From JALZKA01 sp963753385 (GTDB lineage Bacteria; Actinomycetota; Thermoleophilia; Solirubrobacterales; 70-9): a stretch of DNA of 64,000 bases. How positions within the stretch are numbered: the first letter of the stretch is position 1; each line of letters starts with the position of its first letter. Shown here piece by piece: positions 25,675 through 34,367 of this stretch. The notes under the pieces are model-generated. The model searched no databases and was not told where the DNA came from. It worked only from the letters and a program-made list of their open reading frames with translations. The stretch lies in assembly GCA_963753385.1 (NCBI GenBank), contig CAVWCC010000008.1, positions 124,001 to 188,000 on the forward strand, written 5' to 3'. Made by a program: the position numbers and the translations under genes.

Positions 25675-25702
25675 CGACTGAACCCGCGCCTAAGCTCACC
25701 GC

Positions 25703-27208
25703 ATGAGCGCTCGGGGAGTCGTGGCCGCGGGCCATCCGCTGACCGCGGAGGCCGGCGCGCGGGTGCTGCGCGACGGCGGCAACGCTGTCGATGCCGCGAT
25801 CGCGTCGGTGCTGGCCTCGTGTGTCACCGAGAGCCCGCTCACGGGGCTCGGAGCGGGCGGCTACATGCTCGTCCACGAGGGGTCGGAGACGGTGATCCTC
25901 GACTTCTTCGTCGCGGTGCCCGGCATTGACGGCGCCGGACGCTCGTCGGAGCTGGTTCCGATCCCGATCTACTTCACGCCCGACATCCCGCAGGTGTTCC
26001 ACATCGGCGCCGCCTCGTGCGGAGTCCCGGGGACCCCGGCCGGCATGGTCGCCGCGGCGGAGCGGTTCGGGAGCGTCCCGCTGACCGAGCTGGCGGCCCC
26101 GGCCGCGGCGCTGGCGCACGACGGCTTCGAGGTAAACCCCGAGCAGGCCTTCTTCTTCGAGATCCTCGAGCCGATCCTCACCCACTACGAGGAGGCAGCG
26201 CGGATCTACGCCCCCGAAGGCCGAATCCTGGGCGCAGGCGACCGGTTCTCATTCCCCGAGCTGGGGGACGCGCTCGAGCGGCTGGGGGCGGAAGGCGCCG
26301 CGCCCTTCTACCGCGGCGAGATCGCGACCGCCCTCTCCGAGTGGATCCGCGAGCGCGGCGGGACCCTCGGGACCGACGATCTGGCCGCGTACGAGCCCAT
26401 CGCCCGCACCCCCGTCGAGGTGTCCTTCCGCGGCCGGCGGGTATACACCAACCCGCCGCCGTCCTCCGGCGGGATCCTGATCGCGTACGCGCTGGCACTT
26501 CTCGAGCAGCTCGGCGAGTTCGGGACCGAGCACCTGGTCGGAGCGATGGAGGCGGCGCAAGCCGCGCGCAGCGAGGACTTCCTCGCCGGCCTCCTGGAGG
26601 ACGGCTACGCCGCCGAGTTCCTCGACCCCGAACAGATCTCTCGCGCCGCTGCCTCGCTGGGCTCCACCACCCACATCACCGCGGTCGACGGCGACGGCGG
26701 CTGTGCGAGCGTCACATGCTCGAACGGGACCGGGTCGGGGCTCATCGTCCCCGGGACCGGCGTCCACGTGAACAACATGCTGGGCGAGCAGGACCTGAAC
26801 CCGCACGGCTACCACCGCCACGAGCCCGGCATCCGGCTGCCGTCGATGATGTCGCCCTCGATCGTCCTGAACGGGGACGAGCTCGAGGCCGGGCTCGGAA
26901 GCGGGGGTTCGAACCGGATCCGCTCGGCGATTCTCCAAACGCTCGTGCGGATGCTGGTCGAGGGCCAGCCAGTGGACGACGCGGTCGTCGCTCCGAGGGC
27001 CCACTTCGAGGACGGGGCCGTCCAAGCCGAACCCGGGATCGACGAAGCCGCCCTCAATCGCCTCAGCGAGCGCGGCTACGAGGTGACGCGCTGGGAGGCC
27101 CGCAACGTGTTCTTCGGCGGCGTCCACGCCGTCGCCCGCGATCCGGTGACCGGCGAGCTCAGCGCCGGCGGCGACCCGCGCCGCGGCGGCGCCGTGGCGT
27201 TCGCCTAG
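25703..27208 (+). CDS. Gamma-glutamyltransferase family protein
   Basis: A 501-residue Ntn-hydrolase precursor. The N-terminal half has GHPLTAEAGARVLRDGGNAVDAAIA and the GLGAGGYMLVH motif; the predicted autocleavage site is the Thr in GSTTHITAVDGDG near residue 325, followed by CSNGTGSGLIVPGTGVHVNNM and GSGGSNRI. No signal peptide is seen, unlike most periplasmic GGTs, so it may work in the cytoplasm on glutathione-like or gamma-glutamyl compounds. Confidence 0.88.
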   Translation: MSARGVVAAGHPLTAEAGARVLRDGGNAVDAAIASVLASCVTESPLTGLGAGGYMLVHEGSETVILDFFVAVPGIDGAGRSSELVPIPIYFTPDIPQVFHIGAASCGVPGTPAGMVAAAERFGSVPLTELAAPAAALAHDGFEVNPEQAFFFEILEPILTHYEEAARIYAPEGRILGAGDRFSFPELGDALERLGAEGAAPFYRGEIATALSEWIRERGGTLGTDDLAAYEPIARTPVEVSFRGRRVYTNPPPSSGGILIAYALALLEQLGEFGTEHLVGAMEAAQAARSEDFLAGLLEDGYAAEFLDPEQISRAAASLGSTTHITAVDGDGGCASVTCSNGTGSGLIVPGTGVHVNNMLGEQDLNPHGYHRHEPGIRLPSMMSPSIVLNGDELEAGLGSGGSNRIRSAILQTLVRMLVEGQPVDDAVVAPRAHFEDGAVQAEPGIDEAALNRLSERGYEVTRWEARNVFFGGVHAVARDPVTGELSAGGDPRRGGAVAFA

Positions 27209-27211
27209 CAG

Positions 27212-27829
27212 CTAGCCGAAGACGACCTTGCCGTTCATCTTCGCCCGCTCGGCGATCTCGCGCGAGCGGGCGAGCGTCTCGATCAGGGTGTCGAGCGCGG
27301 CCCCGAGTGTGCGCATCCGCTCGTCCTCGGAGCGAAGCTCCAGGAGGCGCTGCTTCGTCTCGACCGGCAGCTCCACGCGGGACGCGATGGCATAGGCGTC
27401 GCTCGCGTCGAGCTCGTCGGTCTCCGGCTCGCTTCCGGAGACGCGCTCCACCAGCTCGGCAAAAGCGTGGCGTGCCGCCTCGGCCGCAGCCTCGTCGTCG
27501 GGCTCGTCCTCGAGCTCGACATTCTCGACCTCGCCGGCGGGATACTCCTCGGCCTCGAAGCGCTCGAGCACGCGAAACGGCTCCTCGCCGGTGACGACGA
27601 TGTCCAGTCGCCCGTCGTCGAAGCGCTCGAGCACCTCCGTGACGCGCGCGGTACAGCCGATCCGGCGGGCGCTTCCGTCGTCGTCGCGGAACACGACCCC
27701 GAACGGCTCCTCGGTCTCGAGGCAGTGGCCGATCATCCGCTTGTAACGCTCCTCGAAGACGTGGAGCGGCATCAGCTCGCCCGGAAGCAGGACCACCGGG
27801 AGCTCGAAGATGGGCAGCTCGCCATCCAC
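27212..27829 (-). CDS. LON substrate-binding domain protein
   Basis: GTG 27829; 205 residues beginning LPIFELPVVLLPGELMPLHVFEERYKRMI, the signature of the Lon N-terminal (PUA-like) domain, with no ATPase or protease part. Stand-alone LON-domain proteins are common in actinobacteria and are thought to be adaptors. It converges with the GGT gene and is divergent from the adenylate cyclase. Confidence 0.9.
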   Translation of the reverse strand: MDGELPIFELPVVLLPGELMPLHVFEERYKRMIGHCLETEEPFGVVFRDDDGSARRIGCTARVTEVLERFDDGRLDIVVTGEEPFRVLERFEAEEYPAGEVENVELEDEPDDEAAAEAARHAFAELVERVSGSEPETDELDASDAYAIASRVELPVETKQRLLELRSEDERMRTLGAALDTLIETLARSREIAERAKMNGKVVFG

Positions 27830-27858
27830 TGTTGGTGATTCTAGGAGACTGCCGGACC

Positions 27859-28983
27859 ATGGCGATCGACTTCGAAGCCGACGGGCTGCTCGAGGGCACC
27901 GAGGGCAGTGCGCGCGAGGCGCGGCTCGAGCTGCTGCGGGAGCTCGCCGAGGACGGGGTGCCGATCGAGGAGCTCCGGCGTGCGGTAGCCGAGGACCGGC
28001 TGGTCCTGCTGCCGGTGGAGCGGGTCCTGGCCGGTCCCGGCCCCCGCTACACCCGCGAGGAGCTGGCCGAGAAGGCCGGCGTCCCGCTCGAGTTCCTTCA
28101 GGCTCAGTGGCGCGCCCTCGGGATGCCCGAGCCCGAGGCGGGCGAAAAGGCGTTCGGCGAGAGCGATCTGGAATCGGCGAAGCGCGTCAAGGTGCTGCGG
28201 GACGACCTCGGCATCCCGGACGACGAGCTGCTCGCGGTCACGCGCGTGATCGGGATGAACATGTCGCAGCTCGCCGCCGCGAGCCGCGGGCTCGGCCAGC
28301 GGGTCTTCAGCAATCCCGGCGACACCGAGCTCGAGGTGGCAAAGCGGTTCGCCACAGTCGTCGAGGGGCTCGGCCCGCTGCTGACACCGACGCTCGAGTA
28401 CGTGCTCCAGCTCCACATGCGCGAGCAGATCCGCCACGACGTGTTCGGCGACCGCGAGATCTCCGAGGGAGTCGAGTCGGGCCGCGAGATCGCCGTCGCG
28501 TTCGCCGACCTGGTCGGGTTCACGAAGCTCGGTGAGCGGCTCGACCCCGCCGAGATCGGGGCGCTGACCGACCGGCTCGGGGAGCTTGCCGGTGACGTCG
28601 CCCGTGGGCCCGTCCGGCTGGTCAAGCTCATCGGCGACGCGGCGATGATGAGCTCGAACGACCCGGAGGCGCTGCTCGACGCCGCGCTCGCCCTCGTCGC
28701 GGCGTCCGAGCAGGAGGGCGAGGGCTTCCCGCTCCTCCGCGCCGGGGCCGCCTATGGCCGCGCGGTCGCCCGTGCCGGCGACTACTACGGGCGCCCGGTC
28801 AACCTGGCGAGCCGGCTCACAGCGGTCGCCCGGCCTGGCAGCGTGCTCTGCGACGAGGCCATGCGCGAGGCGGTGGGTGAGAACGGATTCACCTGGTCGT
28901 TCGCCGGGCCCCGGCGCCTCAAGGGCGTTCGCAACGACGTGAAGCTCTACCGAGCGCGCACGGCAGGCGACGAAACGGACTGA
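27859..28983 (+). CDS. Class III adenylate cyclase with N-terminal regulatory domain
   Basis: ATG 27859; 374 residues. The first 200 residues resemble the autoinhibitory domain of mycobacterial Rv1264/Rv2212 cyclases (PRYTREELAEKAGVPLEFLQ, FGESDLESAKRVKVL). The cyclase homology domain has the first metal Asp in VAFADLVGFTKLGERL, the second in VKLIGDAAMM, and DYYGRPVNLASRL with the Asn and Arg needed for catalysis. All key residues appear present, so it should make cAMP as a soluble dimer. In Rv1264 this architecture senses pH; that is only a hint here. Confidence 0.88.
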   Translation: MAIDFEADGLLEGTEGSAREARLELLRELAEDGVPIEELRRAVAEDRLVLLPVERVLAGPGPRYTREELAEKAGVPLEFLQAQWRALGMPEPEAGEKAFGESDLESAKRVKVLRDDLGIPDDELLAVTRVIGMNMSQLAAASRGLGQRVFSNPGDTELEVAKRFATVVEGLGPLLTPTLEYVLQLHMREQIRHDVFGDREISEGVESGREIAVAFADLVGFTKLGERLDPAEIGALTDRLGELAGDVARGPVRLVKLIGDAAMMSSNDPEALLDAALALVAASEQEGEGFPLLRAGAAYGRAVARAGDYYGRPVNLASRLTAVARPGSVLCDEAMREAVGENGFTWSFAGPRRLKGVRNDVKLYRARTAGDETD

Positions 28984-29014
28984 TCCCTCGCGAGACGCAA
29001 CTCGTTGGAGGGCG

Positions 29015-30775
29015 GTGAACCGCGCTCCACGGCAAGGCATGGCTCTGTTGATCATCTTCGCGCTGGTCGCGGGCGCCGGTACGGCGCTCTCGCCGTGCGT
29101 GCTCCCGGTGCTGCCCGCGGTTCTGTCGGCGGGCGTGACCGGCGGGCGGCGGCGCCCGCTCGGTGTGGTCACGGGCCTCGTCGCGTCGTTCACCTTCGCG
29201 ACCGTCGCGCTCGTCTACGTGATCGACGCGCTCGGCCTGCCGGACGACTTCCTTCGCTGGGCGGCGATCGTGACGCTGGGGGTGTTCGGCGTCGTCCTCC
29301 TGGTGCCGCGGCTCGCCGACCGCGTGGAGGCGTTCGTGAGTCGACTCGTGCCGGGGCCCGCGCGCACGGGCGGCGAGGGGTTCGGCTCCGGCTTCGTGCT
29401 GGGCCTGAGTCTCGGACTGGTGTACGCGCCCTGTGCGGGCCCGATCCTCGCCGGCGTGATCACGGTCTCCGCGTCACAGGACTTCACCGCCGGCAAGCTG
29501 GCCGTCGCGCTTTCGTACGCCATCGGCTCCGGGTTCGTTCTCTACGCGCTGATGCTCGGCGGCCGCCGTCTGGCCGATCGCTGGCGGCCCTGGCGCGGGC
29601 AGGTCCAGGCGGCTATGGGGGTGCTGCTGATCGCGACCGCGGTCGCGATGTCGGCGGACCTCGACATCCGCTTCCAGACGGCGATCGCCGACGGGCTGCC
29701 GTCGTTCCTCGTGAACCCGACCGAGGCGATCGAGGAATCGGGCGCAGTCGCCGACGACCTCGCCGAGGTCCGCGGCGGACACGGGGCCGACGAGGGCGGG
29801 GTGGAGGAGGCGGCGGCCGGCGTCGAGCTTCCGCGTCTCGGCGCTTCGCCCGACTTCGTCGCGACGCAGGAGTGGTTCAACACGCCCGGTGGCTCGCCGC
29901 TCTCGATCTCCGAGCTCACGGCCGACGGCGGGGTTGTCCTGATCGACTTCTGGACCTACACCTGCATCAACTGCATCAGGACGCTGCCGTACCTCAAGGC
30001 CTGGGACGAGGAGTACCGCTCCGACGGGCTCACGATCGTCGGCGTGCACACGCCGGAGTTCGCGTTCGAGAAGGACGCCGGCAACGTCGCCGACGCGATC
30101 GCCGACAACGAGATCCGCTACCCGGTGGTACAGGACAACGAGTTCGGCACCTGGACCGCGTTCGGCAACCAGTACTGGCCGGCGAAGTACCTGATCGGAT
30201 CCGACGGCCAGGTCCGCTTCGTCCACTTCGGGGAGGGCGCCTACGAGGAGACCGAGCAGGCGATCCGCTCGCTCCTCGCGGAAGCTGGCGACGGCGAGCT
30301 GGGCGCCGAGGCGCGGGCACAGGGCGAGCGGATCGACCCCGGACTGGGCACGCCCGAGACCTACCTCGGCTTCGAGCGCGCGCAGGGCTGGGTGGTGCCG
30401 CCGCGGCCGGGAACCTCCGACTACGCGTCGGTGCCGGCCGAAGACCTCGACCCGAACGAGTTCGCCTACTCGGGCCGCTGGCGCGTCGACTCAGAATCGG
30501 GGACGGCCGTCGAGGACGCCGCGATCAACCTCTCGTTCCAGGCGCGCCGCGTGTTCCTGGTGCTGGGCTCCGAGGACGGCCCGGCGAACGTTGCGGTCGA
30601 GCTCGACGGCGAGCCGATCGCGGACGGCTCCGCGGGCGAGGACGTGTCAGGCGGCGTCGTACGTGTCTCGGGCCAGCGCCTCTATCGCCTGGTCGACCTC
30701 GCCGAGGCGGGCCGCCACTCACTGACGCTCGGCTTCGACCCGGGGGTGAGCGGCTACGCGTTCACGTTCGGGTAG
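29015..30775 (+). CDS. DipZ-type fusion: CcdA-like membrane domain plus thioredoxin domain
   Basis: GTG 29015 follows GGAGGGC; ATG 29039 is an alternative. The N-terminal 210 residues are CcdA/DsbD-like with about six helices and the redox cysteines in ALSPCVLPVLPAVLS and YAPCAGPILAG. After a linker comes a TlpA-like thioredoxin domain with active site CINC (VLIDFWTYTCINCIRTLPYL), and a C-terminal beta-rich NHL/CBM-like domain ending SGYAFTFG. It moves electrons from cytoplasmic thioredoxin to exported substrates. Total 586 residues, somewhat shorter than mycobacterial DipZ. Confidence 0.92.
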   Translation: MNRAPRQGMALLIIFALVAGAGTALSPCVLPVLPAVLSAGVTGGRRRPLGVVTGLVASFTFATVALVYVIDALGLPDDFLRWAAIVTLGVFGVVLLVPRLADRVEAFVSRLVPGPARTGGEGFGSGFVLGLSLGLVYAPCAGPILAGVITVSASQDFTAGKLAVALSYAIGSGFVLYALMLGGRRLADRWRPWRGQVQAAMGVLLIATAVAMSADLDIRFQTAIADGLPSFLVNPTEAIEESGAVADDLAEVRGGHGADEGGVEEAAAGVELPRLGASPDFVATQEWFNTPGGSPLSISELTADGGVVLIDFWTYTCINCIRTLPYLKAWDEEYRSDGLTIVGVHTPEFAFEKDAGNVADAIADNEIRYPVVQDNEFGTWTAFGNQYWPAKYLIGSDGQVRFVHFGEGAYEETEQAIRSLLAEAGDGELGAEARAQGERIDPGLGTPETYLGFERAQGWVVPPRPGTSDYASVPAEDLDPNEFAYSGRWRVDSESGTAVEDAAINLSFQARRVFLVLGSEDGPANVAVELDGEPIADGSAGEDVSGGVVRVSGQRLYRLVDLAEAGRHSLTLGFDPGVSGYAFTFG

Positions 30776-30820
30776 CCGCCGCCGTCGCCCGCCCTGAGGC
30801 GGTTCGGCTTTTCGCGATTC

Positions 30821-30840
30821 GTGCCCTCCACGGGCACTTT
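30821..30840 (+). terminator. Hairpin terminator after dipZ
   Basis: Six-bp stem GTGCCC / GGGCAC with five-base loop, followed by TTT, 45 bases after the dipZ stop. The remaining sequence to 30941 shows no gene. Confidence 0.55.
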
Positions 30841-30941
30841 CCGCGCAAAGCCGTCTCCTCGCATGCGTCCCGTCGAATTCGTCACAAGCCCGGCGCTACT
30901 CGACTCCCACCGGTCACGGTTCTCGCGCTGGGATCAGGCTC

Positions 30942-31120
30942 GTGCGGAGGGTTGAAATCCCGAGGCGGGATGCACGACCCAGGTTCGTTGCGATCGGCCG
31001 CGAGGTCGGTTCCGGTTCGAGTCCGTCGCCCTCCGCACCTACACTCCAGGGACTGGGTCGTGCGCGGGGCGAATGCCCCGCTTCAACCCGAGCGGTCCGC
31101 TTCGGCGGGCCGCTCGTCTT
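30942..31120 (+). ncRNA. Candidate structured RNA with tRNA-like and four-way-junction folds
   Basis: The 439-base gap between convergent genes holds dense complementarity. Fold 1 (cloverleaf-like): 10-bp closing stem 30942-30951/31029-31038; D-like hairpin ATCCC-GAGGC-GGGAT (30957-30971); anticodon-like arm with loop CCCAGGT; 7-bp variable-like arm closed by a GCGA tetraloop (30993-31010); short T-like arm with loop TTCGAGT. Fold 2: GGGTTGAA (30949-30956) pairs with 31082-31089 and GCACGACCCAG (30972-30982) with 31053-31063. With hairpins 30957-30971 and 31064-31081 this forms a four-way junction with no unpaired base. An 11-bp C(UUCG)G hairpin (31090-31115) ends it. GNRA, UUCG and T-loop sequences all favour the plus strand. 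No known family recognised. Confidence 0.6.
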
Positions 31121-31214
31121 GTGCGGCCCCGGGAAAGCGGGCGGGATGGCGCCGGCTCCGTGCAATTGCCCGTCGCATAGACCGCAAAATGCACGAAGTC
31201 GAGCTCGTCAGCCG

Positions 31215-32135
31215 CTACGGCTTGCGCGCGCTCAGGATCAGGTTGTAGAAGAGCGAGGCGGGGAGGTGCGGCTCGAGCACCGTTGCGTCGGCGCGTTGGA
31301 GTGCGATGTAGCTGCGGAACGCGAACAGGCGCCAGCCGTCGGGGACCTCGTCTGGCTCCGCGCTCGCTTCCAGAGAGCGGAGCCACCACCCGTAGACGTT
31401 GGCGAGCAGCTCCTCACCGCGGACCTTGACGTCGGCGTAGCCCGCCTCGCGGAGCGCCCGGTCGAGGTCGCCGGGGACGAACGCGTGGACGTCGACCTCG
31501 CTCTCGAGCTCGTGGCCGTCGTCGGCCTCGATGTCGAACCCATTGCGGGCCGAGGCGCCGACCAGGCGGCGCCAGGTGGGAGCGGTCAGCGCGCCGATTC
31601 GCTTCGGCACGGCGGCCAGCCGGTCGCCGTAGCGCGACGGCTCGCCGCAGAACACGATCATCCCGCAGGGGCGCAGGACCCGTGCGAACTCGGCGAAAGC
31701 GCGGTTGAGGTCCGGAATGTGGTGCAGGACCGCATGGCCGAGAACGAGGTCGAAGCTCTCGTCGTCGAACGGCAGCGCCTCGGCATCCGCCTGCGCAGTC
31801 TCGGCCCGGTCGCCGAGCCCCAGGTCCGCAGCGGTCGCGGTGAGCGAGTCGAGCATCCCGGCCGATATGTCGGTCGCGGTCAGGCGCTCGAACGCCCCCT
31901 CCTGCATCAGGTTGAGCGAGAGGTAGCCCGTGCCGGCGCCGATCTCGAGCGCGTGGCCGAACGGCTGCGCGGGCCATTCGCCCAGCGCCTTGACCAGCTT
32001 CTGGCGTGTCTGATCGCGGCCGATGTCGGCGAAATCGATGCCCCATTTCGCGTCGTACTCCGCCGCGGCGGCGTCGTGATAGCGCTCGTTGACGTCCCGG
32101 ATGTGCTTCGGGGTGGCAGTCGGGGCGGCGGGCAT
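31215..32135 (-). CDS. Class I SAM-dependent methyltransferase
   Basis: A 306-residue protein: HALEIGAGTGYLSLNLMQEG (motif I), LTATDISAGML, ALPFDDESFDLVLGHAVLHHIPDLNRAF and EFARVLRPCGMIVFCGEPS are the UbiE/Methyltransf_11 pattern. The C-terminal 130 residues are extra and end LFYNLILSARKP. Substrate unknown. It is divergent from the methyltransferase-GH57-glycosyltransferase operon. Confidence 0.85.
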   Translation of the reverse strand: MPAAPTATPKHIRDVNERYHDAAAAEYDAKWGIDFADIGRDQTRQKLVKALGEWPAQPFGHALEIGAGTGYLSLNLMQEGAFERLTATDISAGMLDSLTATAADLGLGDRAETAQADAEALPFDDESFDLVLGHAVLHHIPDLNRAFAEFARVLRPCGMIVFCGEPSRYGDRLAAVPKRIGALTAPTWRRLVGASARNGFDIEADDGHELESEVDVHAFVPGDLDRALREAGYADVKVRGEELLANVYGWWLRSLEASAEPDEVPDGWRLFAFRSYIALQRADATVLEPHLPASLFYNLILSARKP

Positions 32136-32167
32136 CAGCCGCGCAATGTTAGGAGACTCCCGCGCCT

Positions 32168-32923
32168 GTGGCCCATGTTCAAGCCAACCAGCCGCCCGGC
32201 GTGCCGCCGCTGGAACTGACCGGCGAGCGCACGCTTCCGGACGTCCCGGAGGAGAACTACTGGTACCGGCGCCACCTCGCGGTCTACGAGTGGATCGCCG
32301 AGCGCGTGCCCGGGCAGCGCGTGGCCGACCTCGCCTGCGGGGAGGGATACGGCTCTGCCGTGCTGGCGCGAACGGCCGCGGACGTAATTGGCGTGGACGC
32401 CAATCCGGAGGCTCACGAGCACGCCGGGCTTCGCTACCAGCTTCCCAACTTGCGGTTCGAGCGCGGGCTCGTCGAGGAGTTCTCGGAGCCCCGCGACGCG
32501 ATCGTGTTCCTGCAGACGATCGAGCACATCCACGAGCCGGAGCGCCTGCTCGCCCGGATCGCTGACAGCGCTGCGCTCGCCTTCATCTCGACCCCGAACC
32601 GGCTCACCCTCGCGCCCAAGGGCGCTGAGAAGTCCGACAACCCGTGGCACCTGCGGGAGTACACGGCTGCGGAGTACCGCGCGCTGCTCGAGCCGCATTT
32701 CGCCGAGGTGACGCTCCACGGCGTCTTCCACGCAGGCAAGCTGCGGGTCCATGAGCTTGCCCTCGGCCTGGGGTGGGACCGCGTCCACAAGGCGCTCCGG
32801 ATCACGAAGCCCTTCTACGACCGCTTCACCCCGGCGATCGCCGCCTCCGACTTCGCCCTTCGCGACGAGTCCGAGGACGACCTCGACCGGGCGCTCGACT
32901 TCGTCGCCGTCTGCCGTGCCTGA
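32168..32923 (+). CDS. SAM-dependent methyltransferase of the GH57-glycosyltransferase cluster
   Basis: GTG 32168; 251 residues. LTGERTLPDVPEENYWYRRHLAVYEWIAER is followed by VADLACGEGYGSAVLAR (SAM motif), VIGVDANPEA and FLQTIEHIHEPERLL. The stop overlaps the next gene's GTG by eight bases, so it is translationally coupled to the GH57 gene. It may methylate a sugar end, as in methylated polysaccharide synthesis (inference from context). Confidence 0.8.
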   Translation: MAHVQANQPPGVPPLELTGERTLPDVPEENYWYRRHLAVYEWIAERVPGQRVADLACGEGYGSAVLARTAADVIGVDANPEAHEHAGLRYQLPNLRFERGLVEEFSEPRDAIVFLQTIEHIHEPERLLARIADSAALAFISTPNRLTLAPKGAEKSDNPWHLREYTAAEYRALLEPHFAEVTLHGVFHAGKLRVHELALGLGWDRVHKALRITKPFYDRFTPAIAASDFALRDESEDDLDRALDFVAVCRA

Positions 32924-34367
32924 GCGCAACCCAAGGCCTGTCGGCTCCGGAGCACAGCGGAGGGGGCCGACAGGGTCCCTGGCAATCGTCCTGCATTCGC
33001 ACATGCCCTACGTCGAGGGATTCGGGACGTACCCGTTCGGCGAGGAGTGGCTGTTCGACGCTGTTCTGCGCTCCTACCTGCCGGTCCTCGACGTGGCCGA
33101 GCGGCTGACGCTGACGGTCACCCCGGTGCTCGCCGACCAGCTCGAGGCGCCGGGACTCGGGGAGCGGCTGGCCGCGTTCGGGCGTGAGTTCCGGCTCGGC
33201 TCCTGCCTGGCCGACGCCGACGAGGAGGGTGGCGAGCTCCGGGCCCCAGCCCTGGCGGAGGCCGAGCGCTACCGCAAGGGGCTCGGGCAGCTCGAGCGCA
33301 TGCGGAACGAGCCGCTCGAGGCCTTTCGCCAAGCGCAGGAGGAGGATCGGGTCGCACTGATCGGCTCCAGCGCCACGCACGCGGTCCTGCCCCTGGTGGC
33401 CACCGACGGGGGGCGGCGACTTCAGCTCGACGTGGGCCTGCGCTCGCACCGGCGGCGGTTCGGCGAGCCTGGCGGCATCTGGCTCCCCGAGTGCGCGTAC
33501 GAGCCCGGCCTCGAACGGCTGCTCGCCGAGCACGGCCTTGGCTTCTTCTGCACCGACCAGAGCGCGCACGAGCCACCCGAGGCCGCCATGCGCCCGATCG
33601 CGACCGAGGCCGGTCCGGTGGCGCTGCCGATCGACTGGGAGGCGGTCTCCTGGCTCTGGTCGTTCGAGGGGTATCCCTCCGATCCCGCGCACACCGATTT
33701 CCACCGCGAGTCGCTGCGCGGCGCGCGCGTCTGGTCGATCGGCGGCGGCATCCGCGATCCCGACGCGGGTGCGGCGCGCGCCCGCGAGCAGGGCCGCGAG
33801 TTCCTCGCGGACATCGCGGACCGGCTTCGAGCCCACCGCGAGCGGACCGGGTCGGACGGCCTCGTTGTGTTCGCGATCGACACGGAACTCCTCGGTCACT
33901 GGTGGTGGGAGGGGCCCGAGTGGCTGGCCGAGGTCGTCAGCGGCGCCGTCGACGCCGGGGTCGAGCTGGTGACCCTGCCGGAGGCGGTGGCACGCATCGA
34001 GGCGGAGCCCCGCGCGCTCCACCGCTCGAGCTGGGGCGAGCACAAGGACCTCTCCACCTGGGACTCGCCGGACGTGTCCGACCTCGCCTGGGGCGCCCGC
34101 CGGCTCGAGCTGCGGCTCCTCTCCGCGCTAGCGGGGCGCCGGCTGTCACCCGCGGCCGCCGAGCGCGCGGCGCGTGAGCTCCTGGCCCTGCAGGCGAGCG
34201 ACTGGGCGTTCCTCGACAAGCGCCGCCAGGCGGGCGACTACCCGTTCCAGCGGGTCACCGCCCACGCCCGGGCCATGCTCGAGGCCATACACTCCGCCGA
34301 CCCACCGCAGGCGCGCCTGCGCAACCTGGCGCCCGATCTGAGTCTCGCCCCGCTGCTCGCACCTTGA
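32916..34367 (+). CDS. GH57 family glycoside hydrolase/1,4-alpha-glucan branching enzyme-like
   Basis: GTG 32916, inside the end of the methyltransferase gene. Residues 8-20 (PVGSGAQRRGPTG) come from a palindromic repeat inserted just before the conserved core LAIVLHSHMPYVEG (GH57 motif 1, HSHMPY). Other GH57 motifs: GGIWLPECAYEPG with the candidate nucleophile Glu in motif 3, VFAIDTELLGHWWWEGPEWL with the candidate acid Asp in motif 4, and the C-terminal DUF1957 helical part (LQASDWAFL). About 483 residues. It likely makes alpha-1,6 branches in glycogen or a methylated glucan. Confidence 0.87.
   Translation: MPERNPRPVGSGAQRRGPTGSLAIVLHSHMPYVEGFGTYPFGEEWLFDAVLRSYLPVLDVAERLTLTVTPVLADQLEAPGLGERLAAFGREFRLGSCLADADEEGGELRAPALAEAERYRKGLGQLERMRNEPLEAFRQAQEEDRVALIGSSATHAVLPLVATDGGRRLQLDVGLRSHRRRFGEPGGIWLPECAYEPGLERLLAEHGLGFFCTDQSAHEPPEAAMRPIATEAGPVALPIDWEAVSWLWSFEGYPSDPAHTDFHRESLRGARVWSIGGGIRDPDAGAARAREQGREFLADIADRLRAHRERTGSDGLVVFAIDTELLGHWWWEGPEWLAEVVSGAVDAGVELVTLPEAVARIEAEPRALHRSSWGEHKDLSTWDSPDVSDLAWGARRLELRLLSALAGRRLSPAAAERAARELLALQASDWAFLDKRRQAGDYPFQRVTAHARAMLEAIHSADPPQARLRNLAPDLSLAPLLAP
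32937..32974 (+). repeat. In-frame palindromic element, copy P3
   Basis: Stem CCTGTCGGC (32937-32945) / GCCGACAGG (32966-32974) with a 20-base loop similar to, but diverged from, copies P1 and P2, in the same orientation. Read in the same frame relative to the stem (PVGSGAQRRGPTG against PVGPGREAEEPTG) although the host gene is unrelated. Confidence 0.82.

Noticed and set aside
30942..31039. A functional selC (tRNA-Sec) or tRNA-Leu gene
   Set aside because: The anticodon place is CAG with C33, the T stem has only three good pairs, and no normal CCA end or cloverleaf of standard size is present. Kept only as an unknown structured RNA.
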